Below, in pieces: positions 18,539-26,565 of a DNA stretch of 64,000 bases. The notes under the pieces are model-generated. The model saw nothing but the letters and a program-made list of their open reading frames with translations, did no database searches and was not told the DNA's origin. The position numbers were made by a program, and so were the translations under genes. Origin of the DNA: UBA4744 sp963723165 (lineage in GTDB: Bacteria; Actinomycetota; Acidimicrobiia; Spongiisociales; UBA4744); assembly GCA_963723165.1 (NCBI GenBank), contig CAVRPP010000005.1, positions 1 through 64,000 on the forward strand, written 5' to 3'. Within the stretch, counting starts at the first letter, position 1, and every line of letters starts with the position of its first letter.

Positions 18539-20671
18539 CTATTTCTTGACGGGAGCGATCAATAAGCCGGAGACCACCGGACTCGATTCCACAGGCGTCA
18601 TGATCCCGCCCGCATAATCGAGCACCCTGAGGGTGGTATCGGTGAGCAAAGCAACCTCATGGCCGGCCGACGCCCCGAAATCGCCGGAGACAAGTTGAGC
18701 GGCTCTCGCCGTGAGAGAAAAGCTGGGACCGAGAGGAACATGACGGCTTCCCTGGATCGTGTAGGCGCGAGCCAATCCGTCGCTGCTGCGGTACCACAGC
18801 ACGTCGTCCTTGCCATCACCATCGAAATCGCCGGAGGGGATCCAATCCCAATTCCGGGTCCCGTACTGAACGGCGGTAATGGGCGTGAACCTGCCATCAT
18901 CGGCTACCTGGTAGTACCGCATCAAGCCATCGGCGGCCCGGTACCAGAGCACGTCATCGCGACCATCGTCGTTGAAATCTCCGGGGATCAGCTGGGTCCA
19001 GCCACGGTTGCCATACATGATCGGTGTGATCGGAACGAACCGACCGGTAAGCGTGATCGTGTAGAACACCATGAGACCATCTGAGGCCCGGTAGAAGAGG
19101 ACGTCGCTCACATCGTCGCCGTTGTAGTCGCCGGGAACAACGTGAGTCCAACCGCGAGACCAGAAACCGTCGAACATCACAGACCAGTTGGTCAAATAGC
19201 GTCCTAGATAGTTGACCCTGGCGGTCGAAGCATCGTACGCCACGAGGTCCGAGTCGACGCCCCCTCCAAAACTGCCGGATGCCAGAATGTCGGCGTTCGG
19301 GAAGACGGTCGCCCCGAAGTTGGACGGACCGATCAGCGTTTCTACGGCACCGGTTGCCGGCCGGTAGCCGACCAGCAGGTCGGTGCCGGCGGTGGCGACG
19401 GATGGCGCCACGACCGCATGCGGAATGTCCCTGCCCTGCGAACGCACCACCTGGGTGCGTGCCGCCGCCTGGATCAAATAATCGGGGACCTCGCTCGAAA
19501 ACCAGATTTCAACGGTGTAGGTGCCGTCGTCGAGCAGCTTCCCGGGCTTGTAGGAGACGGAGTACGAGTTGGCGTCACCGGGAGCCAGGTTGATCAGCGG
19601 CCGCTCCTGAGCGAAGACAACGTTGCCTGCCGGGTTGAGGACCCGCATGTAGAGGTCGCCAACCAGCGAACCGTTTCCGCTGTTGCGAACGATCGAGTTG
19701 AGCACCATGGTCGTCGAGTAGGCGGACACCAGGGACGTCACCACGGCGGTGGCACTGACCGGCGCATAGGTGGCGTCCGATTCGCTCACCCACTGCACCG
19801 ATTGGAGAGCCAGTTCCCGGGCAACATCGCGCTGGGTCAGACCCCCACCGGCCGACTGGAGGCCATCGGAGTGAACCAGGAAGTCGACGAGCAGGAAGTC
19901 CCAGTACACCAGGCGCCCGTATCCATACCGGATCGCTTCGCCCCCCTGCGAACCGTCGTAGGCCATCGGGTTCACGCCCTCGTTGGACGTCGTCGAATGG
20001 ATTTCGAACTCCATCAGGGGCGTTGTGTTCGGATTCCCTGCCAGCGGCTCTGTGAATTCGGCGCCGGCGCCGTTGGGACGGTCCAACCGCAGCGACGGCA
20101 GACCGGTTGCGGCCAGAGTTCGTTGAACAACGGGATGGGTACCGGTGGAGAGGACCGAGAAGTCGTGCGGCGTCGGGTCGTTCACGAGGTCCTTCTGGTA
20201 GGCAGCCGAAAGAGGTCCCCACTCGAACAAGCTTCCGTCGTATTCGACAAACCAGTACTCAAAGGGACCGGGCGCCGATCCGTCCGGATCGCGAAACACG
20301 CGTGGCGATCCCTTGTCGACCACCAGTCCGCCTCCGGACCGGACCCAGTCGAGCAGAGCATTCGACGGACCCTCGGAGAGCGACAACGTGAACGGCAAAA
20401 CCACTACATCGAACCCGGTCAGAGTTGCAGAGGTGAGCGTTTCGGCGGTGATCCACTCGGGTGAGTATCCACCAGCGTCGAGAGCGTCGAACCACCCGTC
20501 TTCAAAATCGGTCACGCGGTTTACACCGACCAGCGCCGCAAATTCGACAGAATCGGCGCTCCGCAGCACGCCAACTCGAGGGCCGGCAGCCTCAGCCCCG
20601 GGGGCGAAGACGGTCGACACGACAAGAACAAGCGCCAGCGCCAGCGCGATTCGAGACCTCAATGCGATCAA
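18539..20671 (-). CDS. Secreted protein: amidotransferase-like domain plus FG-GAP-like repeats
   Basis: The 710-residue product has a signal peptide (IALALALVLVVSTVFAPGAEA). Residues about 30-280 resemble a class-I glutamine-amidotransferase-like or ThuA-like fold, including DVVVLPFTLSLSEG and WVRSGGGLVVDKGS, but no catalytic Cys-His pair is evident. A beta-sandwich region follows (about 290-410; LINLAPGDANSYSVSY), then a C-terminal half with three clear repeats of about 50 residues, each with GD(Y/F)(N/D)GDG.(D)DVL.YR..DGL, like FG-GAP/VCBS blades of a beta-propeller. The Asp-rich loops should bind calcium. Start codons available are TTG 20671 and TTG 20662, both after AGGAG; the latter has better spacing. 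Likely a cell-surface or secreted binding protein. Confidence 0.75.
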   Translation of the reverse strand: MIALRSRIALALALVLVVSTVFAPGAEAAGPRVGVLRSADSVEFAALVGVNRVTDFEDGWFDALDAGGYSPEWITAETLTSATLTGFDVVVLPFTLSLSEGPSNALLDWVRSGGGLVVDKGSPRVFRDPDGSAPGPFEYWFVEYDGSLFEWGPLSAAYQKDLVNDPTPHDFSVLSTGTHPVVQRTLAATGLPSLRLDRPNGAGAEFTEPLAGNPNTTPLMEFEIHSTTSNEGVNPMAYDGSQGGEAIRYGYGRLVYWDFLLVDFLVHSDGLQSAGGGLTQRDVARELALQSVQWVSESDATYAPVSATAVVTSLVSAYSTTMVLNSIVRNSGNGSLVGDLYMRVLNPAGNVVFAQERPLINLAPGDANSYSVSYKPGKLLDDGTYTVEIWFSSEVPDYLIQAAARTQVVRSQGRDIPHAVVAPSVATAGTDLLVGYRPATGAVETLIGPSNFGATVFPNADILASGSFGGGVDSDLVAYDASTARVNYLGRYLTNWSVMFDGFWSRGWTHVVPGDYNGDDVSDVLFYRASDGLMVFYTITLTGRFVPITPIMYGNRGWTQLIPGDFNDDGRDDVLWYRAADGLMRYYQVADDGRFTPITAVQYGTRNWDWIPSGDFDGDGKDDVLWYRSSDGLARAYTIQGSRHVPLGPSFSLTARAAQLVSGDFGASAGHEVALLTDTTLRVLDYAGGIMTPVESSPVVSGLLIAPVKK

Positions 20672-20710
20672 ACTCCTGAAACAGCTCTTGTCACTGCGAG
20701 TGGTATCGGC

Positions 20711-21226
20711 TCAATGGCCGCCGCGCTTGACCCCCCCGTACTTCATGCGGGTGTCACTCATCGCCGCCACCGGGCCCTCATAATCCGTATCGAAGCCCGC
20801 ATCGACGATCTCCCCCACGAAGAAAGTGTGGGTGCCGTAGTCGGTGGCACTGTGGACCTGCAGCTCCATCCACGCAACGGCTTCCTCAAAGATCGGTACT
20901 CCGGTCCTGCCCGTACGGATTGGCCGTCCGTTCAGCGCCAGACCTTCCAGCTGGGCAGGCTTGGAGAACTTGACGAAGGTCCTGGTATCGGCCGCCGACC
21001 AGAGGTTGATCGAAAAGGCCCCGCCTTCGGAGATCAAACGGTGGGTGACGGATGAGTTGTCGACACCGATTCCCACCAGAACGGGGTCCATGGAGACCTG
21101 TGTTATCCAGCTCGTCGTCATGGCGTTCCACTCGTCGCCCGACCGCGAACCGACCAGGGCAAGAGCGTTAGGAATCTTCCACGTGACCTGGTTGACGACC
21201 TCGTCAGGCGGACGACTGTTTTCCAT
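20711..21226 (-). CDS. Flavin reductase-like protein
   Basis: The 171-residue protein has the flavin-reductase-like split-barrel fold: an N-terminal (AL)VGSRSGDEWNAMTTSW, then SMDPVLVGIGVDNSSVTH, GAFSINLWS and a C-terminal HTFFVGEIVDA. Members reduce FMN/FAD with NAD(P)H or bind flavin as a tight cofactor, often feeding a monooxygenase. ATG 21226 is preceded by GGGAGG, so the longer open frame to 21259 is not needed. No partner oxygenase is adjacent; the gene is divergent to a universal stress protein. Confidence 0.8.
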   Translation of the reverse strand: MENSRPPDEVVNQVTWKIPNALALVGSRSGDEWNAMTTSWITQVSMDPVLVGIGVDNSSVTHRLISEGGAFSINLWSAADTRTFVKFSKPAQLEGLALNGRPIRTGRTGVPIFEEAVAWMELQVHSATDYGTHTFFVGEIVDAGFDTDYEGPVAAMSDTRMKYGGVKRGGH

Positions 21227-21288
21227 GTTCTGCCTCCCTCGGCGAAGCGGGTACCTCAAGACCCCGGCAATCCGTATAGCCTATTGCC

Positions 21289-21822
21289 GTGCACATTCTG
21301 ATCGCCACCGCGGGCGTGTTGCCGACCGCTCCCGTCGCCGACCTAATCCGCAAGATTCTGCCCGAACAGGGCCAGGTCTCGGTCGTCACCGTGATCGAGG
21401 TTCCCCGCTCGTTCCTGGACGGTCTCGAGTCCGACAGCTGGCATCCCTTCAAGGAGGACGCGGAACGGAGCGACCATCAGTCGGCTCTGGTCGAACGCTA
21501 CGTGGAAGAACGAGGACGCAAGCTGATCGAACCGGTGATGGCAGCACTCCGCTCGCGCGGCATCCAAGCCAACGGTATCTACATCGAGGGAGCGGATCGC
21601 GCCGGGGCAATTTGCGAGGCTGCCGAGCAGTTGGAAGCCGATCTCATTCTGATGGGCACTACCCGCAGGCTCTTCGGTGAAGGAACGTGGGAGAGCATCT
21701 CGAATCAGGTCATCGGTCGCACTCATCTTCCCCTCTTGCTCGTCTCCGGCGCACCTCGTCCCCCGGAAGAAAGCGACAGCGAAGACCCCACCAAGGGTGC
21801 CCACGAACCCAGCGAGGCATGA
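21289..21822 (+). CDS. Universal stress protein family
   Basis: The 177-residue protein is a UspA-fold protein: ILIATAGVLPTAPVADLI at the N-terminus, a long middle helix (ALVERYVEERGRKLIEPV), IYIEGADRAGAICEAAEQLE, and the ATP-binding-loop-like DLILMGTTRRLFGEG ending in LPLLLVSG. The usual G2xG9xG(S/T) nucleotide loop is only partly kept, so ATP binding is uncertain. It starts at GTG 21289, 62 bp from the divergent flavin reductase start, implying a shared promoter region. The acidic C-terminal tail (ESDSEDPTKG) is extra. Confidence 0.75.
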   Translation: MHILIATAGVLPTAPVADLIRKILPEQGQVSVVTVIEVPRSFLDGLESDSWHPFKEDAERSDHQSALVERYVEERGRKLIEPVMAALRSRGIQANGIYIEGADRAGAICEAAEQLEADLILMGTTRRLFGEGTWESISNQVIGRTHLPLLLVSGAPRPPEESDSEDPTKGAHEPSEA

Positions 21823-21835
21823 GCGGCGGTTCGGC

Positions 21836-22276
21836 TCAAGGAACCTCGACCTCGAGAGCTTCCCCGCAGAATCCTTCGACCGAATCACGAGCAACCACCG
21901 TCACCGTGCTCACCTCGTCCGGAATACTGATCCCGCTCTGACTGCGGGTGAAGGGCTGCTCATCAACGTGAGGGTGGGTGAGGACCCGCGCACCCAACAC
22001 GGTCCCGTCCGGAGCTCGCACCTCCCACCGGTCTGCATATTTCTCCTCGCCGGTATCGGCGGAAAGAACGGTGACCTCGAACCGGTAGCTGCCGGAATCC
22101 TCCCTGTTCAGCCCGACGTCGACCACGTCCGCACATCCGGTTGCAGAAGCCCGTGTCACTTGCTGGTTCGGTCCATCAGGCGGTATGGGCGATGTCGAAG
22201 AATCGGCGCAAGCGGCCGCCGGCAAGATGACGACCAGGGCCAATACCATCGTGAGGCGCCGTGGCTGGTACGGCAT
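21836..22276 (-). CDS. Small lipoprotein
   Basis: The 146-residue product begins MPYQPRRLTMVLALVVILPA and has a lipobox AAAC near residue 22, followed by a Ser/Pro-rich spacer. The rest is a single beta-rich domain with two further cysteines (TGCADVVDVG, GFCGEALEV), perhaps disulfide-linked. ATG 22276 is 8 bp after the stop of the saccharopine-dehydrogenase-like gene, on the same strand, so the pair is probably one operon. Function unknown. Confidence 0.65.
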   Translation of the reverse strand: MPYQPRRLTMVLALVVILPAAACADSSTSPIPPDGPNQQVTRASATGCADVVDVGLNREDSGSYRFEVTVLSADTGEEKYADRWEVRAPDGTVLGARVLTHPHVDEQPFTRSQSGISIPDEVSTVTVVARDSVEGFCGEALEVEVP

Positions 22277-22283
22277 ATGGCGG

Positions 22284-23459
22284 CTACTCCCATCTCTCTT
22301 CGACTGCGAACCCGCGTCGGCGGATCTCCTCCATAAACCGCTCGACCGGGACGGCTTGTTCCATCCGGTGCACGCCCGGGCCGATCGACCCGGCACCGAT
22401 GAAGGCCGCCATGATCGAGGCATGCCACCCCGTCAGACGCTCCATGGCCGCAAAGCCGGTGGCCCGGTCATAGTGGTCGATCAGTTCGACCACCACCCGC
22501 TTCTCGACCCCGTCGAGTGCACCTTCACCGACGGCGCGCATCAAACAAACGTCGATGACCTGGTCGGTCTCGATGTGCGGAGCCAACAGCGCATGGAAGA
22601 CGGCGCGAGGACTGACCGTGCTTCCGTCGACGTCGATGGTTGTCCGTTCAAACAACCCGAGATCCTTGAACGCCTTGAAGGCCGCCACGTGCCCGGGATA
22701 CCGGAGGGTCTTGTTCTCGTAGACGGACAGCTCACCTTTGAGAGTGTCCGGCACGGTCGATGTGCCCCCGGAGGTGACGAAAGCCTCGAACTCCCCGTAC
22801 CCACCAAAGCTGATCGTCTCAACCTCAGTCAACGCCGGGACCGCCGTGACCTGCCCATCCCGAAGGAAAAGCGCAGCACCGTCATACTCATTGGTAAGTC
22901 CGTCGATATGGAAAGCCGCTTGATATCCCCAAGGCTCGGGCGGGTCCTGGGGCAGCCCCCCGTCGTACAAACGCACGGCCGCAGGTGCGGCACCGGCGGC
23001 ACGGAGCAGGCTGAGAACATACATACCGAGGGTGTTGTTCAAGCCGGGTCCCATCCCACAATCGGGGACGATGGCTACCCCTCGCTGCCGGGCTTCCTGG
23101 TCCAGCCCCAATTGCCCAAAGACGGTTTCTGTGTGACCGCCCAGATCGACCATCGATGTCCCGGCAGCGAGCGTCGCACGGGTACATCCCGGTATGAATA
23201 CGAAAGGGACGGCGCAGACGTGAACGTCGAGCGGCAGCAGGGCGTCGACCAGGGCTCCGTGGTCGGTGACGTCAACCCTTTCCCAACTGGCCACCCTGCG
23301 CCCCTCCAGTTCATTGACCCGATGAGCTGATCGCTGGGCTACCGCCCCGTCGAGGTCCAACAGCATTATCGATTCCGCCCGGCCGTGAACAGCCAGGTCG
23401 TACGCGGCCGCCGTCCCCTGCCGGCCTGCCCCCACCACGCCATAGCGGATGCCGCTCAT
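22284..23459 (-). CDS. Saccharopine dehydrogenase-like oxidoreductase
   Basis: The 391-residue protein has an N-terminal Rossmann fold (YGVVGAGRQGTAAAYDL, residues about 5-21) with the acidic LLDLD that selects NAD, and the saccharopine-dehydrogenase/homospermidine-synthase-like C-terminal domain (VDLGGHTETVF, IVPDCGMGPGLNNTLG). Family members act in lysine breakdown or related reductive amination; the true substrate cannot be told. Start is taken as ATG 23459 after GAGAGGGG; the longer frame to 23612 has no signal. It is followed at 8 bp by a lipoprotein gene. Confidence 0.8.
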   Translation of the reverse strand: MSGIRYGVVGAGRQGTAAAYDLAVHGRAESIMLLDLDGAVAQRSAHRVNELEGRRVASWERVDVTDHGALVDALLPLDVHVCAVPFVFIPGCTRATLAAGTSMVDLGGHTETVFGQLGLDQEARQRGVAIVPDCGMGPGLNNTLGMYVLSLLRAAGAAPAAVRLYDGGLPQDPPEPWGYQAAFHIDGLTNEYDGAALFLRDGQVTAVPALTEVETISFGGYGEFEAFVTSGGTSTVPDTLKGELSVYENKTLRYPGHVAAFKAFKDLGLFERTTIDVDGSTVSPRAVFHALLAPHIETDQVIDVCLMRAVGEGALDGVEKRVVVELIDHYDRATGFAAMERLTGWHASIMAAFIGAGSIGPGVHRMEQAVPVERFMEEIRRRGFAVEERWE

Positions 23460-23621
23460 ACCATTTGCCCCTCTCCGTTGTTTCGCACTTGGCACCCTAT
23501 CCAGATATCCAGTCTCCCCGAACGGGTTCTTCGGTTGGTTCCGGTCCGAACCGCTCCCCCGGCTGTGTCGAACTCTCGAAGCAAAGCATTTTCTGTCACA
23601 CCCGCCGGTCACACTGGTGAT

Positions 23622-23990
23622 ATGAAGACGATTTCAGCAAAGTGCCTGCACCAACCGGTCGAGGCAGCCGGGATCCGGGTGGTGGCATGCGAGACCTGCG
23701 GAATGGTGGAGTGGCTGGGAGCGAACCGTGCTCTCGATCCTTCCGAAGGTATGGCGGCCCTATTCGGGAACTTCCGCCTGGTGGGCCGCTTGCCTGCGGT
23801 TCGAGCGCCGGGAGCAGAAGTTCTCACGTACGGTTCCCCGAACCGAAGGAACCGGGACAGCCTGACCGCCTTCCCGGCGCACGTGTGGATGCGGGTTGAC
23901 GACAGCTTGTGGCTCTCTCACGACGGGGAGCACCTGCTGTTGGTGCCGACCACGCCGCTGCTGATGAACAATCTCACCCGGGGGGCCTAG
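23622..23990 (+). CDS. Small putative metal-binding hypothetical protein
   Basis: The 122-residue protein starts with three cysteines in a ribbon-like arrangement, CLHQPV and CETCGMVEWLG (residues about 8, 23 and 26), which might bind zinc with one more ligand. The remainder contains FRLVGRLPAVRAPGAEVL and ends with HLLLVPTTPLLMNNL. No family is recognised. It is transcribed divergently from the saccharopine-dehydrogenase-like gene. Confidence 0.5.
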   Translation: MKTISAKCLHQPVEAAGIRVVACETCGMVEWLGANRALDPSEGMAALFGNFRLVGRLPAVRAPGAEVLTYGSPNRRNRDSLTAFPAHVWMRVDDSLWLSHDGEHLLLVPTTPLLMNNLTRGA

Positions 23991-24055
23991 CCATCGCCCG
24001 GACCGGACCCAAAGCCCGGTCCCGAGGGTGGCCGACAGAGCGCCGGGTCGGCCCC

Positions 24056-24898
24056 CTACGTTCCGGGGACCTGCTTGATAGCGTCCTGCGCTCGCCGGGT
24101 AGCCTTTTCGAGGGCCTCCGCCGCTTCTTCGTCGGTGAGGTGGCCGCGTTCGACCGCCCGTTCGATTCGCTCAATCACCGGGTTGAGCAGAGCATCGATC
24201 AGCGCTTCCTCGGTGACCCCCCGGGCTTCTGCGATCCCCGCCAGGCTGGTACCGGCCGCGAGCGCCGTCCTTACTTCATCGATTGACATCCCGAGCGCAT
24301 CGGCGGCAGCATTGAGAGCGACGGCTCGTACGGCCCGGTTGCGCCGCTCGTCGAGAAGCGAACCGAAGGGATGCTCGACGTCGACGATATCGCTCAACGT
24401 CTCGGCCGTTCGGTCGGCAATCTCGTCGGCCCGACCTTGATCGAGCTTCCCGGCAGTGACCTGGACGGCGAGGTGGGCGGCAACGTGATCGGTCACCGCA
24501 CCGACCAGCCGATCCCCGGACCATCCGTTGGCCGCCGCCAGCTCTGACAGCGTGCTCCCCGAGTCCAGTTGTTCCGCGAGTTCTTCGGACCTGATGCCGA
24601 GCACTTCTGCAGTTTCCGCCGCCAACCGGCCGAGTTGTTTCACAATCTTCCGGGTCCGGTCTTGAAAGCGGGCCCTGGCAACCAGCGGCGCCAGTTCAGC
24701 GGCTACTGCCTCGCCCTGGTCTGCGGTCAGCGTCCCGTCTTCGAGCAGCGGCGCCAGCGCTTCCAGAATCACCTGCTCCGATCCGATTGGCTCTCCTGCG
24801 GAGCCGGGTTCGTCAACGGCCCGGGCCACCGCCAGGCCGCTCATCACCAATCCGACCACAACGACCATCGCCGCCCCAATTCTCAACGAATGTCCCAT
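24056..24898 (-). CDS. Secreted helical-repeat protein
   Basis: The 280-residue product has a signal peptide (AAMVVVVGLVMSGLAVARA) and is otherwise nearly all helix. Two modules repeat the pattern LG(I/M)...EL...L..G.(S/T)L..(L/I)A...G: VLGIRSEELAEQLDSGSTLS near residue 90 and ALGMSIDEVRTALAAGTSLA near 200. Such modules are common in exported proteins of actinomycetes, with unknown role. AAGGAG lies 7 nt before ATG 24898. It diverges from metF with a 145-bp gap. Confidence 0.65.
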   Translation of the reverse strand: MGHSLRIGAAMVVVVGLVMSGLAVARAVDEPGSAGEPIGSEQVILEALAPLLEDGTLTADQGEAVAAELAPLVARARFQDRTRKIVKQLGRLAAETAEVLGIRSEELAEQLDSGSTLSELAAANGWSGDRLVGAVTDHVAAHLAVQVTAGKLDQGRADEIADRTAETLSDIVDVEHPFGSLLDERRNRAVRAVALNAAADALGMSIDEVRTALAAGTSLAGIAEARGVTEEALIDALLNPVIERIERAVERGHLTDEEAAEALEKATRRAQDAIKQVPGT

Positions 24899-25043
24899 CT
24901 CGCCACTCCTTGTGTGCTTTCATCTCGAGTATTGGTTCCAGGTGTTTGAAGATTGTTAGACAGGTTTCAAACTTTGCGATATCCCTGCGCCTAGACAAAC
25001 CGACAGTTTCGGGCAGAATGGCTCACTCGACAGGGACTGGATC

Positions 25044-25985
25044 ATGAAGGTCATTGACCATCTGCAAGAAGCGAAGCAACCGTTGATCAGCTTCGAGATC
25101 ATTCCCCCTTTGCGGGGCGGCGACCTGGCCAGTCTTCTCAGCCTCATCGAGACACTGGCAAAGTATCGGCCGCCCTTCATCGACATAACCAGTCACGCAG
25201 CCGAGGTGGTCTACGACGAGACACCGGGCGGCTACCAGAAGAGGATCAAGCGCAAGAGGCCGGGCACGCTGGGAGTGTGTGCGTTGATTCAGAAGAAATT
25301 CGAGATCGATGCCGTGCCCCATCTCCTGGTGAATGGATTCACCACGCAAGAAACCGAAGACTTTCTCATCGAACTCCACTACCTGGGAATCGATAACGTG
25401 CTGGCGATCCGGGGAGACGGCAACGGCAACGAGAAGCCGCTCGAGCACGGACGCACGCGCCATCAACATGCCACCGACCTGATCGCCCAAATCCAGGACA
25501 TGAACAAGGGTGTATATCTGGAAGATCTCCTGGATGCATACCCGACCGATTTCTGCATCGGAGCGGCCGGCTATCCGGAGAAACACTTCGAAGCACCCAA
25601 CCTGGTCTCGGACATCGCCTGGGTCAAGAGGAAAGTGGAAGCGGGAGCCGAGTACATCGTGACCCAGATGTTTTTCGACAACCGTCACTACTTCTCTTTC
25701 GTGGAGGAATGCCGCAAACAGGGCATCGAGGTGCCGATCATCCCCGGGCTCAAGATCTTGACTACCCGCAGCCAATTGACCTCGCTGCCCCGAACGTTTC
25801 ACTGCGAGATCCCCCCCGACCTGGCCGAGGCAGTCGAACGGGCAGGTCAAGGCGGAGTAACCAAAGCCGGCGTGGACTGGACCCTGCGGCAGGCACATGA
25901 ATTGATCGCAGCCGGCGTTCCGGCGGTTCATCTCTATGTGATGCAGCGATCCCGGGCTATTCAGATGCTGATGGATCGACTCTAG
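25044..25985 (+). CDS. metF: Methylenetetrahydrofolate reductase
   Basis: The 313-residue flavoprotein reduces 5,10-methylene-THF to 5-methyl-THF for methionine synthesis. Family signatures are FEIIPPLRGGD (about residues 16-26, with the catalytic Glu), DITSHAAEVVYDE, the GDGNG loop in the FAD-binding barrel (VLAIRGDG), AAGYPEKHFEA, and QMFFDNRHYFSF. Length is close to E. coli MetF (296). I looked for a SAM or cobalamin riboswitch in the 145-bp leader and saw none. It stands alone, with the next gene convergent. Confidence 0.92.
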   Translation: MKVIDHLQEAKQPLISFEIIPPLRGGDLASLLSLIETLAKYRPPFIDITSHAAEVVYDETPGGYQKRIKRKRPGTLGVCALIQKKFEIDAVPHLLVNGFTTQETEDFLIELHYLGIDNVLAIRGDGNGNEKPLEHGRTRHQHATDLIAQIQDMNKGVYLEDLLDAYPTDFCIGAAGYPEKHFEAPNLVSDIAWVKRKVEAGAEYIVTQMFFDNRHYFSFVEECRKQGIEVPIIPGLKILTTRSQLTSLPRTFHCEIPPDLAEAVERAGQGGVTKAGVDWTLRQAHELIAAGVPAVHLYVMQRSRAIQMLMDRL

Positions 25986-26004
25986 ATCCCCGACCGTTTC
26001 TGAC

Positions 26005-26565
26005 TCAGCGAGGTGTGTCCTTGTCCGGGCGGAACGGTTCACCGTGGCCAGGGACGATAACGGTCGCCAGTTCGAGCACCCGTGCCCGGCCGGCGTGCAA
26101 GGCCGCCGGATCGGTCGCCAGCGGATCCTCGACGGGCCCCGACGCATTCCACCACAAGTGGGTGCAGGCGAACAGATCGCCATTCGTCTCGATAAGGGTG
26201 GTGATGTCCTGGAGCGTGTGCCCGGGCGTTTCGATCAGCTTGACACGGGGAGACACGAGGAAGCCCTCGGCCGGCCGTGAATCCCACTCGTCCCCCTGGT
26301 AGACGGCCCAGTGATCGTGGAATCGGGCACGGTGAAACAATGCCGCGTTGAGGGTGTGGTCCGGGTGATGGTGCGAAAACACCACGTCGGTGACCTGCCC
26401 GGGGTCGATCCCCAGCTCGCCCAGCGGATCGAGCATGCTCGACCGGTCGGCCATCATGCCCGGGTCGATAATCACGATGCGGTCACCGTCGATTGCCACC
26501 GATACGGTTGAAGCAACCCGTTCTCCGACGTACCCGGAAGTGAGAACGTGAAAAGACGCGGCCAT
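26005..26565 (-). CDS. Metallo-beta-lactamase-fold hydrolase
   Basis: The 186-residue protein has the zinc-binding motif HHHPDH (about residues 64-69, in VVFSHHHPDHTLNAA), an upstream IIDPGM, a later TPGHTLQD and a C-terminal PGHGEPF. These are the metal ligands of the metallo-beta-lactamase fold used by glyoxalase-II-like hydrolases. Substrate is not clear. Its ATG overlaps the TGA of the ABC exporter gene by one base (TGATG), which implies translational coupling. Confidence 0.85.
   Translation of the reverse strand: MAASFHVLTSGYVGERVASTVSVAIDGDRIVIIDPGMMADRSSMLDPLGELGIDPGQVTDVVFSHHHPDHTLNAALFHRARFHDHWAVYQGDEWDSRPAEGFLVSPRVKLIETPGHTLQDITTLIETNGDLFACTHLWWNASGPVEDPLATDPAALHAGRARVLELATVIVPGHGEPFRPDKDTPR

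Noticed and set aside
19418..20464. 348-codon open frame opposite the secreted FG-GAP-like gene
   Set aside because: The minus strand has signal peptide and repeats; the plus frame has no recognisable domain.
22185..23330. 381-codon open frame opposite the saccharopine-dehydrogenase-like gene
   Set aside because: The reverse strand carries a clear Rossmann fold; this is a shadow frame.
24899..25043. Possible SAM or cobalamin riboswitch before metF
   Set aside because: The 145-bp leader has none of the conserved boxes or stem order of those classes.
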